Part shown: positions 24,749-32,237 of the stretch, piece by piece
Numbering within the stretch: position 1 is the first letter of the stretch
How the letters are laid out: the number at the start of each line of letters is the position of its first letter
Source of the DNA: Phycisphaerales bacterium
GTDB lineage: Bacteria > Planctomycetota > Phycisphaerae > Phycisphaerales > UBA5793
Reading direction: 5' to 3'
Assembly: GCA_020852515.1 (NCBI GenBank)
Contig: JADZAS010000002.1
Coordinates: 124,001 to 188,000 of the forward strand
Length of the DNA: 64,000 nucleotides
Notes under the pieces: model-generated
Told to the model about the DNA's origin: nothing
Seen by the model: the letters and a program-made list of their open reading frames with translations, nothing else
The model's database searches: none
Position numbers and translations under genes: made by a program

Positions 24749-26632
24749 TCAGCGGCTCACCGGCTGGGCGAGGGTAACAGTCTGCACGCTCGGCGGCGCC
24801 GGCTGATCGTCGAGCCGACGGAGCCACAGTTCGAGCACGAGCATGGTCCAGACCTGGTAGACGCTGAAGGACTCGGGGCGGCGCTGCGCATTGACCCACC
24901 CGGACAGCGCTTTGCAGTCGAGCAGACCGCGACAGCGCCCATCGCCGGCGAGCAGCAATTCGTCGCAAAGATCGATCATGCTCGACCGACTCCACGAGGC
25001 GGAGGGCAGGCCGAATCCTTTCTTGGGCCGCTGCGCCCACTCGGCGGGCAGCCGCCGCGCCAGCAGGTCGCGCAGCATTGGCTTGAGCCGCTGGGCCGTG
25101 CCGGCCAGGCGCGAGGGCAGGCGGGCGGCGAAGGCTGCGACGTCCGGATCGAGAAACGGGCTGCGCGCTTCGAGCCCGTGCGCCATGGTCATGCGATCCA
25201 CTTTGGCGAGCACCGCGCCGGGCAGATAGGTGTGCACATCCAGACGCCGCATGCGATGGACGAGCGGCGCGGCGCCTGACATGTCTTCGCGCATCGCGTT
25301 GGCGACGTCGAGTGCCGTGAGCGGCATCACGCCCATCCACGCGCCGATCTGCTCGGGCATGAACATCCAGAAGCGCGGCGAGCAGTAGGCATCCGCCGGG
25401 TTCCACCGCTGTCGGCGGCTGGCGACGTAGCGAAGGCGATGAGCGAGATTGGCCTGCTCGCGCAACGTCTCGGCGTAGCGCTGGTAGCCGCCGAAGAGTT
25501 CATCGCCGCCGTCGCCGCTGAGCACGACCTTGACATCGCGCCTGGCCAGGCGCGCCAGAAGCCAGGTCGGCAGGCAACTGCTGTCGCCCAGCGGCTCGTC
25601 GAGGCGTTCGACCACGGTCGGCAGCAGATCGAGCACATCGGGTTTGAGCACGTCGTCGGTGTGGATCGTGCCGAGCTGCGCGGCGGCGTGGCGCGCTTCT
25701 TCATGCTCGCTCTCGGCGCTTTCGTCGAAGCCGATGCTGAACGATCGCACCGGTCCATCGATGCAGCGGCGCATGGCCGAGGCGATCAGGGCCGAATCCA
25801 CGCCTCCGCTGAGCAGCACGCCCAGGGGCACATCGCTCACCAGCCGGCGGCGCACGGCACGGGTGAGCAGCGCATCGAGTTCATCGAGCAGACTGGCCAC
25901 ATCGCGCACGCCGTCGAGCCGCTCGGCGCCGTCGTCGGGTGACCAGTCGAAGTAGCGCTGCGGCTGGCCGGCGCGGGGTTGCAATCCGAGTTGCACACGC
26001 ATCCAGCAGCCGGGCGGGAGTTTCAGCGTGCCGGGGTGGATTGACATCGGCTGGTGCACGTACTGGAGCAGCAGGTACGTGGCCAGCGCCGCGGAATCGA
26101 TCGAGGCGTCAAACCAGGGAATCGCTCGCAGCGCCGAGAGTTCTGATGCGCAGGCAAACCAGTGGTCGCCGCAGGTGTAGTACAGCGGCTTCTGGCCGAA
26201 GCGATCGCGCGCGAGGATGAGTTCATCGCGCTGGCGATCGAGCAAGGCGAAGGCGAACATGCCGTTGAGGTCGGCGACACCCTCGGGGCCGCGGCGGGCC
26301 AGGTGTTCAAGGAGCGCTTCGGTGTCGCTGTGGCCGCGCCAGCGGACGTGCGGCAGGCCGGCCCGGAGTTCATCGGTGTTGTAGATTTCGCCGTTGTACA
26401 CGATGGTGTAGCGCCCGCAGGCGCTGGTCATCGGCTGGGCGCCCGCGTCGGTGAGATCGACGATGCTCAGCCGGCGATGACCCAGCGCGAGGCGCAGCCG
26501 CGGCTCGAGCAACAACCCGGCATCATCCGGCCCGCGATGGGTCAGACGATCGCGCATGCGCACGACCAGCGCGCCCAGAGCGCGATCGTCAAACTGGTGG
26601 CCGTGATCAATCAGGCCGACGATGCCGCACAT
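24749..26632 (-). CDS. asnB: Glutamine-hydrolysing asparagine synthetase-type amidotransferase
   Basis: 627 residues. Mature N-terminus MCGIVGLIDHG supplies the catalytic Cys2; the Ntn glutaminase continues with HRRLSIVDL, YNGEIYN and SDTEALL. The synthetase domain shows the ATP PP-loop LSGGVDSALIA at about residue 277 and LSGDGGDELFGGYQRY. In general AsnB makes asparagine from aspartate and glutamine. Paralogs of this length inside polysaccharide loci (including those linked to PEP-CTERM/exosortase systems) are thought to amidate sugars or lipids. The gene overlaps the end of the GT2 gene by 22 nt and is 4 nt from the GT4 gene, which favours that role, by inference. Confidence 0.9.
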   Translation of the reverse strand: MCGIVGLIDHGHQFDDRALGALVVRMRDRLTHRGPDDAGLLLEPRLRLALGHRRLSIVDLTDAGAQPMTSACGRYTIVYNGEIYNTDELRAGLPHVRWRGHSDTEALLEHLARRGPEGVADLNGMFAFALLDRQRDELILARDRFGQKPLYYTCGDHWFACASELSALRAIPWFDASIDSAALATYLLLQYVHQPMSIHPGTLKLPPGCWMRVQLGLQPRAGQPQRYFDWSPDDGAERLDGVRDVASLLDELDALLTRAVRRRLVSDVPLGVLLSGGVDSALIASAMRRCIDGPVRSFSIGFDESAESEHEEARHAAAQLGTIHTDDVLKPDVLDLLPTVVERLDEPLGDSSCLPTWLLARLARRDVKVVLSGDGGDELFGGYQRYAETLREQANLAHRLRYVASRRQRWNPADAYCSPRFWMFMPEQIGAWMGVMPLTALDVANAMREDMSGAAPLVHRMRRLDVHTYLPGAVLAKVDRMTMAHGLEARSPFLDPDVAAFAARLPSRLAGTAQRLKPMLRDLLARRLPAEWAQRPKKGFGLPSASWSRSSMIDLCDELLLAGDGRCRGLLDCKALSGWVNAQRRPESFSVYQVWTMLVLELWLRRLDDQPAPPSVQTVTLAQPVSR

Positions 26633-28329
26633 CGGCCCTCCCCTTCAACGCTCGGCGCTGCAGATTCAGTGCCATGTGATTCCAGCGGTGCATACCGCGG
26701 CTCGACGTACTGCAGGTGATCGCTGAACAAGCCGTCGAACTCGAGCCCGCACTGCGGCGCGACGCCGCTCATCCCCGGCCGGGCGCGGCGCACCTGCACC
26801 TCGCCGACGATCTGCGCCAGCCGCCCCTGCCGCCGCATGGCCAGCGCGAGGTTGATGAACCATGGTTGAGGCGAGTCGGGCGCACCGAGGATGCGCTGCA
26901 CCTGCGATCGCTCCACCAGCAGGCACTGCGGGCCGACGAACGAGACGTTGCGCGGCAGCCGCAGCGCCCAGCCGGCGCCGGGATCGGCCGCGCGAACGCC
27001 TCGATAGCGAGCTCTGGCGCGCCCGCAATCGTCAACGAGCCACCCGGCGTCGTCGATGCGATCATCCCGCGTGAGCACGACGCCGCCCACGGCTCCAGCG
27101 CGGGGCAGTTTCGCGGCCTCGACCAGCGCGCGCACCTGCCCGGCGCTGATGCCGCCAATGTCTTCAGAGAGGAACAGAACCCAGCGCAAGCCACGGCTCG
27201 ACTGCGGATCGCTCCAATCGTGCTCGACTACGCCGCCGTCGGATCGGGTGCGCACGACCTGCACCTGATCATCTACGCTGACGCCCGGCCGCGCGCGGTA
27301 CGAGAGCAGAAAGGGGCTGTGCTCGACTCTCGCAGCAACACCGCTTCGCTCCATGAACGCGGCCAGGGCGCGCCGCCCCGCTTCGGCCGCATATGGCTTG
27401 GCGCTTCCCGCGCCCGAAGTCGAATCACGGTGCGTGCGCCAGTGATAGAGCACCAGCGGCACGTGTGCGAACATCGCATCGCGTTCGAGGCAGCGCAAAA
27501 CGAGGTCGTAATCCTGCGCGCCGTTGAATTCAGCGCGCAGACCGCCGATTTGGCGCATGAGATCGGCACGGACCACCAGCAGGTGGCAGCAGTAGTTGCT
27601 CGTAAAGAGGTAATGCGGACTCAGCGCCGGCTTGAACACCGGCGTGTGCCGCCTGCCGCGCTCGTCGATCTTGTCTTCATCGCTGTAGAGAACGTCCACT
27701 GCGGGCTGGGCGGCAAGCCGCGCCGCGATCGCCGCGAGGGCGTGCACGCTGAGTGTGTCATCATGATCGAGCAGGGCGATGAACTCCCCGGTCGCCGCGT
27801 CCAGTCCGGAGTTGGTCGCCTGGGATATGCCCCCCTGCTGCGCCCGGCGGATCAGCGCCACGCGATCATCGCGCTCGCCCAGTTCGCGCAGCGTCTCGAT
27901 CGTCGCAGCGCGCTCGGATGCATCATCGACGAGCACGAGCGACCACTTCGGATACGTCTGGCCGAGGACCGATTCGACGCAGGCGCGCAGCATCGCGGGA
28001 TCGGTGTTGTACACGGGAACGATGATCGTGAAAGACGGTCCGCGACGGATCAGCTCGTCATCGAGCCGCACTGTCGCCAGCAGGCCGGGCTCCATCTCGG
28101 CCATCCACCGCTGGTAGCGCGTGTCGCGCCTGGCCGCCGCCTGCTCGGCGAGAAAATGGTCGCGCAGGCGCGATCGCCCGCCCTGGCGCCAGATTTCCAG
28201 CACGCGGCGGGTGACGTGCCCGCGGCCGCTGCCGCCAAAGCGCCTGCCGAGCCAGTGGAGCGTGTCGCCGGTGTGGCGGAGCGTGGTTGCGACGAGGCCG
28301 CCATCTATCCTGGGTTCGATTCGCGTCAC
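26611..28329 (-). CDS. GT2-family glycosyltransferase
   Basis: 572 residues from the GTG at 28327-28329, chosen for its GAGGT ribosome site; the open frame runs further upstream without signals. Residues 1-95 are basic and helical. The GT-A domain starts at about 98 with SFTIIVPVYN, then LVDDASE, FIALLDHDDTLS and the metal-binding YSDEDKIDE; NGAQDYDLVLRCLE and LYHWRTHRDS close it. About 230 C-terminal residues lack an obvious second catalytic domain. First gene of the operon GT2-asnB-GT4. Expected to extend a polysaccharide or modify a lipid-linked sugar; specificity unknown. Confidence 0.9.
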   Translation of the reverse strand: MTRIEPRIDGGLVATTLRHTGDTLHWLGRRFGGSGRGHVTRRVLEIWRQGGRSRLRDHFLAEQAAARRDTRYQRWMAEMEPGLLATVRLDDELIRRGPSFTIIVPVYNTDPAMLRACVESVLGQTYPKWSLVLVDDASERAATIETLRELGERDDRVALIRRAQQGGISQATNSGLDAATGEFIALLDHDDTLSVHALAAIAARLAAQPAVDVLYSDEDKIDERGRRHTPVFKPALSPHYLFTSNYCCHLLVVRADLMRQIGGLRAEFNGAQDYDLVLRCLERDAMFAHVPLVLYHWRTHRDSTSGAGSAKPYAAEAGRRALAAFMERSGVAARVEHSPFLLSYRARPGVSVDDQVQVVRTRSDGGVVEHDWSDPQSSRGLRWVLFLSEDIGGISAGQVRALVEAAKLPRAGAVGGVVLTRDDRIDDAGWLVDDCGRARARYRGVRAADPGAGWALRLPRNVSFVGPQCLLVERSQVQRILGAPDSPQPWFINLALAMRRQGRLAQIVGEVQVRRARPGMSGVAPQCGLEFDGLFSDHLQYVEPRYAPLESHGTESAAPSVEGEGRCAASSA

Positions 28330-28393
28330 GGGGACCTCGGCATGGTGCTGCACGTCGGTCGAGGCGGGAGGTCGTCTGGGGACCACCCCATTG

Positions 28394-28399
28394 TAGAAT
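28394..28399 (+). promoter_or_regulatory. Candidate -10 box (TAGAAT) of the divergent GT4 gene, leaderless
   Basis: TAGAAT ends 7 nt before the ATG at 28407. The intergenic space to the divergent GT2 gene is 77 bp. Confidence 0.45.
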
Positions 28400-28406
28400 C
28401 CCGCCG

Positions 28407-29522
28407 ATGCCGATTCAGGTCGCCCACGTTGTTCCGATGGCCACCCGGATCGGCGGCTACGAGCGCCAGGCGCTGCTGCTGGCCACGCATCAGGCGCGAG
28501 CCGGGGCTGGCGTCTCAATCATCACCCATTCCGATCACGCGCTGCAACTCAAGGGCCGCACCGGAGATGCTGCGCTGCGCGCCGTGCCGTGGCGTCTCGG
28601 CCGGGCGTCGCTGCGGGCGATCGACCGAGCCCTCAGCGGCGTGCGCCTCCTTCACGTGCACGCGATCGATCCGTTCTCGGCGGCCGTGGTGGAGCGGGCC
28701 CGGTCTCGCGGGATCGCCGCGCTGGTGAAGGTCGCCACGCAGGGCGATGCGCTGCACTTTGCCGACCCACAGGCGAATCCGCCGGAAGTTGCAGCCCGCC
28801 GCGCGTTTGAGCCGTGGCGACTGCGTCGCCAACAGAGGATGATGAAGTCGGCCTGGTCGATCATCCGCGCCGCTGAGATGTTCATCGCACTCAGCGCCGC
28901 GATCGAGGATGAACTGCGGTCAGTCGGCATCGAGCCGCAGCGCATCATGCGGCTGCCCAATGCCGTGCGCGTGCCCGAGGCGCCTGCGGCGATTCGGCCG
29001 GCTGCGGTCCGCGCGATCTACATCGGTCGGCTCGAAGAGCGCAAGCGCATCGGCGACCTGCTTGCCGCGCTGGAGATCGTGCGGGCGGCGCATGGCGAGG
29101 CTGAATTGCACATCGTCGGCGACGGATCGATGCGCGCCGCTCTCGAAGCCGCCGGCTCAAGCGCGGTGTTTCATGGTCCCGTCGGCGATGGGGCTTGCCT
29201 GCTGCACTCGTCGGACCTGTTTCTCTTCCCGTCGGAGCGCGAAGGGTGCCCCAACGCGCTGCTCGAGGCGGCCGCGGCCGGTGCGCCGTGCATCGCCACG
29301 CGAATCCCCGGCGTCATCGACTGGTTCGATGATTCCATGATGGCGCTGGTGCCGCCTGGCCAGCCCGATGAGATCGCCCGCGCCTGGCTCGGCCTGTGGA
29401 GCAATCGCGCCAGGCGCGCGACGATGGCTGACGCAGCGCGAGAGCACGTTCGCGCGGTTGCGTCGGTGGATGTTCTTGGAGAGACTTACGCGCGACTCTA
29501 TGAAACCGTCGCCGCCGGGTGA
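28407..29522 (+). CDS. GT4-family glycosyltransferase
   Basis: 371 residues, the normal size of a single-domain GT-B enzyme. VAHVVPMATRIGGYERQALLL opens the acceptor half; the donor half has IYIGRLEERKRIGDLLAAL, LHIVGDGSM, VFHGPVGD and the E-x7-E motif EREGCPNALLEAAAAGAPCIAT. Transfers a nucleotide-activated sugar with retention, probably in the same surface polysaccharide pathway as the divergent GT2-asnB-GT4 operon. Its stop is 3 nt from the convergent zinc-ribbon gene. Confidence 0.9.
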   Translation: MPIQVAHVVPMATRIGGYERQALLLATHQARAGAGVSIITHSDHALQLKGRTGDAALRAVPWRLGRASLRAIDRALSGVRLLHVHAIDPFSAAVVERARSRGIAALVKVATQGDALHFADPQANPPEVAARRAFEPWRLRRQQRMMKSAWSIIRAAEMFIALSAAIEDELRSVGIEPQRIMRLPNAVRVPEAPAAIRPAAVRAIYIGRLEERKRIGDLLAALEIVRAAHGEAELHIVGDGSMRAALEAAGSSAVFHGPVGDGACLLHSSDLFLFPSEREGCPNALLEAAAAGAPCIATRIPGVIDWFDDSMMALVPPGQPDEIARAWLGLWSNRARRATMADAAREHVRAVASVDVLGETYARLYETVAAG

Positions 29523-29525
29523 CGA

Positions 29526-29933
29526 TCAGAACGCGGTGCTTGCAAATGCAGCGAAGATGATCGCGACGAAGAACACCACCAGCACGGAACCGAGCGTTCC
29601 CATCACGATTCCCGCCATCGCCATGCCTGCGGAACCGACGATGGCTCCGGAGCGGATGTCGCGCAGCGCCTTCCAGCCCAGGGCCAGAGCGAACGGCCCG
29701 CAGATGACCAGCGGCATGCACACAAACAAGGAGACGATGCTCACGATTCCGAGCACCAGGGCCGTCACGGGCAGCGAAGAGTTCGGCGTGGCAACCGGCA
29801 GCCCGCGCAGCGAGTCCACGGTCGCCCGGCCACACTCCGGGCACTGGCCGCCGATGGCGGTGCCGGACAGGTCATAGCCGCACTCGATGCAGGCGTAGCC
29901 GGAAGGCTGGATGATCGGCGGCGGTTCGACCAC
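29526..29933 (-). CDS. Zinc-ribbon membrane protein with DUF4190-like domain (copy A)
   Basis: 135 residues from the GTG at 29931-29933. The N-terminus VVEPPPIIQPSGYACIECGYDLSG...CPECGR is a four-cysteine zinc ribbon. Two membrane segments follow with a DUF4190-like pattern (VTALVLGIVSIVSL, GWKALRDIRSGAIVGSAGMAMAGIVMGTLG). Function of such proteins is not established. The start is supported by the TACACT box 6 nt upstream and by copy B, whose coding also becomes identical here. The first 45 codons plus promoter are nearly identical at DNA level to copy B, while the rest has diverged. Confidence 0.75.
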   Translation of the reverse strand: MVEPPPIIQPSGYACIECGYDLSGTAIGGQCPECGRATVDSLRGLPVATPNSSLPVTALVLGIVSIVSLFVCMPLVICGPFALALGWKALRDIRSGAIVGSAGMAMAGIVMGTLGSVLVVFFVAIIFAAFASTAF

Positions 29934-29947
29934 GTCGATAGTGTACC
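29806..29947. repeat. 142-bp direct repeat, copy A
   Basis: Matches 30632-30773 at about 135 of 142 positions by eye. It spans the -10-like TACACT, the start and the zinc-ribbon coding part of the minus-strand gene; similarity at DNA level stops abruptly at both ends. Confidence 0.9.
29940..29945 (-). promoter_or_regulatory. Candidate -10 box (TACACT) of zinc-ribbon copy A, leaderless
   Basis: TACACT followed by 6 nt and GTG. The hexamer is conserved in the repeat upstream of copy B. Confidence 0.45.
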
Positions 29948-29983
29948 GGGACCAGAACCCGGCCGCCTCTCGTTGCCCCGCGG

Positions 29984-30364
29984 CTACCAGATGTTTTGGA
30001 TCAGCCCGACGACCATGATTGCCGCCCAACCGAGCAGGAGCACTGTCTGAATCACACCAAACACAAGGCCAAGCGCCGCGCTGACGCGGCTGGCGTTATC
30101 ATAACCGCCCGCGCGCATTTCATGTCGAGCCTTGACCGCAAGGCGCCACGCCATGATTCCGCAGAGCGGAATGAACGCACCGACTAAGGCGAGAATCAGG
30201 CTGTTCGTCGCGGCGACGGAGCGCTTGCAACCCGCCTCCTCCGATCGCAGTGATTCGACCACAGAAGTCTTGCACGCCGGACAGACGCCTCCGACGGCGA
30301 CACCGACCAGTGCGCCTTGACAGCGCTTGCAGACGAATGTCGCATTGGCGCGGTCTGTCGCCAT
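29984..30364 (-). CDS. Zinc-ribbon membrane protein, diverged paralog
   Basis: 126 residues from the ATG at 30362-30364 (MATDRANATFVC). The ribbon is FVCKRCQGALVG...CPACKTS, and two membrane segments follow (NSLILALVGAFIPLCGIM and a C-terminal FGVIQTVLLLGWAAIMVV). The layout equals that of the flanking copies A and B, but the sequence is well diverged. It starts 5 nt after copy B stops, so the two share an operon. Function unknown. Confidence 0.72.
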   Translation of the reverse strand: MATDRANATFVCKRCQGALVGVAVGGVCPACKTSVVESLRSEEAGCKRSVAATNSLILALVGAFIPLCGIMAWRLAVKARHEMRAGGYDNASRVSAALGLVFGVIQTVLLLGWAAIMVVGLIQNIW

Positions 30365-30369
30365 GCCCG

Positions 30370-30765
30370 TCAAAACGGTTGGCTCATGCTGATCACTAAG
30401 AACAGGAGCGAAACACCTATCAGCGCTGTGCCGATCATCCCGAGAATCCAACCGGCTGTGGCCATCCCCTGGCCGGCTGCGCTGACAGCGCCCTCGCGAA
30501 TGTCGCGACGCGCTTTTGCGCCCAGGTACCACGCAGCCGGGGCGCACAAGGAACACGCGACGACGCCGAGGATGCCCAGAATCAGCGAAGTGACGGGCAT
30601 CGACGAGGCAGGCATCTCGCTCTGGCGCGCTCGCAGCGAGTCCACAATCGCCCGGCCACACTCCGGGCACTGGCCGCCGATGGCGGTGCCGGACAGGTCA
30701 TAGCCGCATTCGATGCAGGCGTAGCCGGAAGGCTGAATGATCGGCGGCGGTTCGACCACGCTCAT
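30370..30765 (-). CDS. Zinc-ribbon membrane protein with DUF4190-like domain (copy B)
   Basis: 131 residues if the ATG at 30763-30765 is used. The equivalent of the copy A start is the GTG two codons later (30757-30759), placed 6 nt after TACACT; that start would give 129 residues. Ribbon CIECGYDLSG...CPECGR, then two or three membrane segments with RRDIREGAVSAAGQGMATAGWILGMIG, typical of DUF4190. Likely an inner-membrane protein with a cytoplasmic zinc ribbon; role unknown. Confidence 0.75.
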   Translation of the reverse strand: MSVVEPPPIIQPSGYACIECGYDLSGTAIGGQCPECGRAIVDSLRARQSEMPASSMPVTSLILGILGVVACSLCAPAAWYLGAKARRDIREGAVSAAGQGMATAGWILGMIGTALIGVSLLFLVISMSQPF

Positions 30766-30773
30766 AGTGTACC
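30632..30773. repeat. 142-bp direct repeat, copy B
   Basis: Partner of 29806-29947; differs by about 7 substitutions, three of them clustered around the start codon. Confidence 0.9.
30766..30771 (-). promoter_or_regulatory. Candidate -10 box (TACACT) of zinc-ribbon copy B
   Basis: TACACT abuts the ATG directly and lies 6 nt before the GTG that aligns with the copy A start, which argues for the GTG as the true leaderless start. Confidence 0.4.
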
Positions 30774-30801
30774 AAGTCTGTTGCCCAAAGATGCGCCAGC
30801 A

Positions 30802-30906
30802 CCGTCATGCCTGCGCAGGCAGGCATCCACGAACGTGCAAGCGGATGCACTCCGGGTTGGATTGCGAGTGGTGCATCGTGGATTCCGCCCGCGCGGGAAT
30901 GACTGG
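30802..30906. repeat. Palindromic intergenic repeat element (REP/RPE-like), 105 bp
   Basis: The left end CCGTCATGCCTGCGCAGGCA... and right end ...CCGCCCGCGCGGGAATGACTGG form 31-nt imperfect inverted arms, each of which is itself palindromic (GCCTGCGCAGGC; CCCGCGCGGG). Inner GATGCAC / GTGCATC at 30844-30850 and 30871-30877 also pair, so the whole element can fold into one long hairpin. The GTCATTCCCGCG...GGAATCCA type sequence is a well-known dispersed palindrome in many bacterial genomes. It lies between the zinc-ribbon cluster and the Gly/Pro-rich gene, in the space 30766-31037 that otherwise holds no gene. Confidence 0.8.
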
Positions 30907-31037
30907 TTTGATCAACAGACCTCTACCAGAACCGGCGATCGCCCGCGACCGGCGGCGCGGCGAGAAACGAACGAAGCGCTCCGGAAGGTGAGGAGCGCTT
31001 CGCCTGTGATCGGGGTTGTTGCGGGCGATCGTGTCGC

Positions 31038-32090
31038 TTACCAGTCGATGGGATCCGTCGGACCCGCCGGAGGGGACTGGGGCTTCTCGCCTGGCCCGCC
31101 ACCGCCACCCATGAGCGGTTGCATGTGTCCCGGCGAAGACTGGGGTTTCTCACTGGACCCGCCGCCGCCACCCGTCGGCGACTGCATCGCTCGGGGCTTG
31201 CCTCCGGGAGGTCCGCCGCCGCCGGGCTTCTTGCTCGGAGGGCCGCCGCCATCTCGCATGTTCGGCTGCACCGGGCCGGGCTTTTGCCCGGGTCCGCCGC
31301 CGCCCATGAACGGCTGACCATCGCCGGGCTTCTTGTCGGGAGGACCGCCGCCGTGCATTCTCGGCTGCATCGGGCCGGGCCGCATCATGCCATGCGGCCC
31401 GCCGGGGGGCGGACCGAAGCCTTGGCGCATGCCTCCCTGCGGGCCGGCCGTTCCCGGCGGCATCGGGCCGCGCGGGTCCCACTGGCCCATCGGGCGTCCC
31501 GGCATACCCGGCCCGGCGCCGGGGCCGCGACCGAATCCCTGTCCGTCAAAGCGCTGGTGACCCATCGGACGCGGCGGCGGGCCTTGCGGCGGCCCCCAGC
31601 CCTGCTGACCCTGCATCGCCATGCCGCGCTCATTCAGCCGGCGCAGGCGCCGCTGCTGAATTCGCTCATGACGCATCTGACGCCGCAACTGCCGCGCCTC
31701 GGGTCCGCGCGGCCGGCCGCCCGGCGCCAGAGCGCGGCCTTGGCCGCGCGGGCCTGCGGCGTCGAAGCGCTGTCCCCTTCCGCGCTGCATCGGCGGCGCA
31801 CCGAACTGCGGCTGATCCATCGACGAGGGCGGCGGCGGCATCTCCTCGGGAAAGGCGGGCTCGCCTTGCATTTCACCCTGACCTGGCGCGCCTGGAGGCG
31901 GCGCCTGCTGGTCGCGCTGCAGCAAGCGCTGCCGGCGCATCTGCCGCTGCGGCCGCGCCTCGGGCTGCGCCGGCTGATCGGTCGGCGGCGGCAGGTCGGT
32001 GGGCTGCTGCGCCGACGCGGCCACGGGCAGGCTCAGCACCACCGAGCCAAAGATCGCCGCGAACATGTTGCGTCTGGAATTGAGTTTCAT
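31038..32090 (-). CDS. Secreted Gly/Pro/Gln-rich low-complexity protein
   Basis: 350 residues from the ATG at 32088-32090 with GGAG 6 nt upstream. A signal peptide (MKLNSRRNMFAAIFGSVVLSLPVAASAQ) precedes a disordered body. It has a Pro/Gln region, an Arg-rich stretch at about 125-155 (RQLRRQMRHERIQQRRLRRL), then Gly/Pro/Met repeats. The C-terminal third consists of degenerate repeats such as GGGGGPGEKPQSP, GGGGSSEKPQSS and GGPPSKKPGGGG. No fold is recognisable. Codon bias and the signal peptide support a real gene. Possibly an extracellular matrix or wall-associated protein; that is a guess from composition. Confidence 0.7.
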   Translation of the reverse strand: MKLNSRRNMFAAIFGSVVLSLPVAASAQQPTDLPPPTDQPAQPEARPQRQMRRQRLLQRDQQAPPPGAPGQGEMQGEPAFPEEMPPPPSSMDQPQFGAPPMQRGRGQRFDAAGPRGQGRALAPGGRPRGPEARQLRRQMRHERIQQRRLRRLNERGMAMQGQQGWGPPQGPPPRPMGHQRFDGQGFGRGPGAGPGMPGRPMGQWDPRGPMPPGTAGPQGGMRQGFGPPPGGPHGMMRPGPMQPRMHGGGPPDKKPGDGQPFMGGGGPGQKPGPVQPNMRDGGGPPSKKPGGGGPPGGKPRAMQSPTGGGGGSSEKPQSSPGHMQPLMGGGGGPGEKPQSPPAGPTDPIDW

Positions 32091-32237
32091 GATGATCTCC
32101 ACAGGTTTGAGGCCGAACTGCAGCGCTCACTCTGCGCTGTGCTGAGTTCACAAGTCACAATGCGTCCGGCAGATCAACGTACGGAGGGGGGCCCTATTGC
32201 GGCACCATTCACGCCACCCTTGGAGGATAGGACGGTT

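Noticed and set aside
26716-28728. 670-codon open frame on the plus strand
   Set aside because: It is antisense to the GT2 gene and lacks any domain; the composition (many His/Arg/Ala) is typical of a shadow frame in GC-rich DNA.
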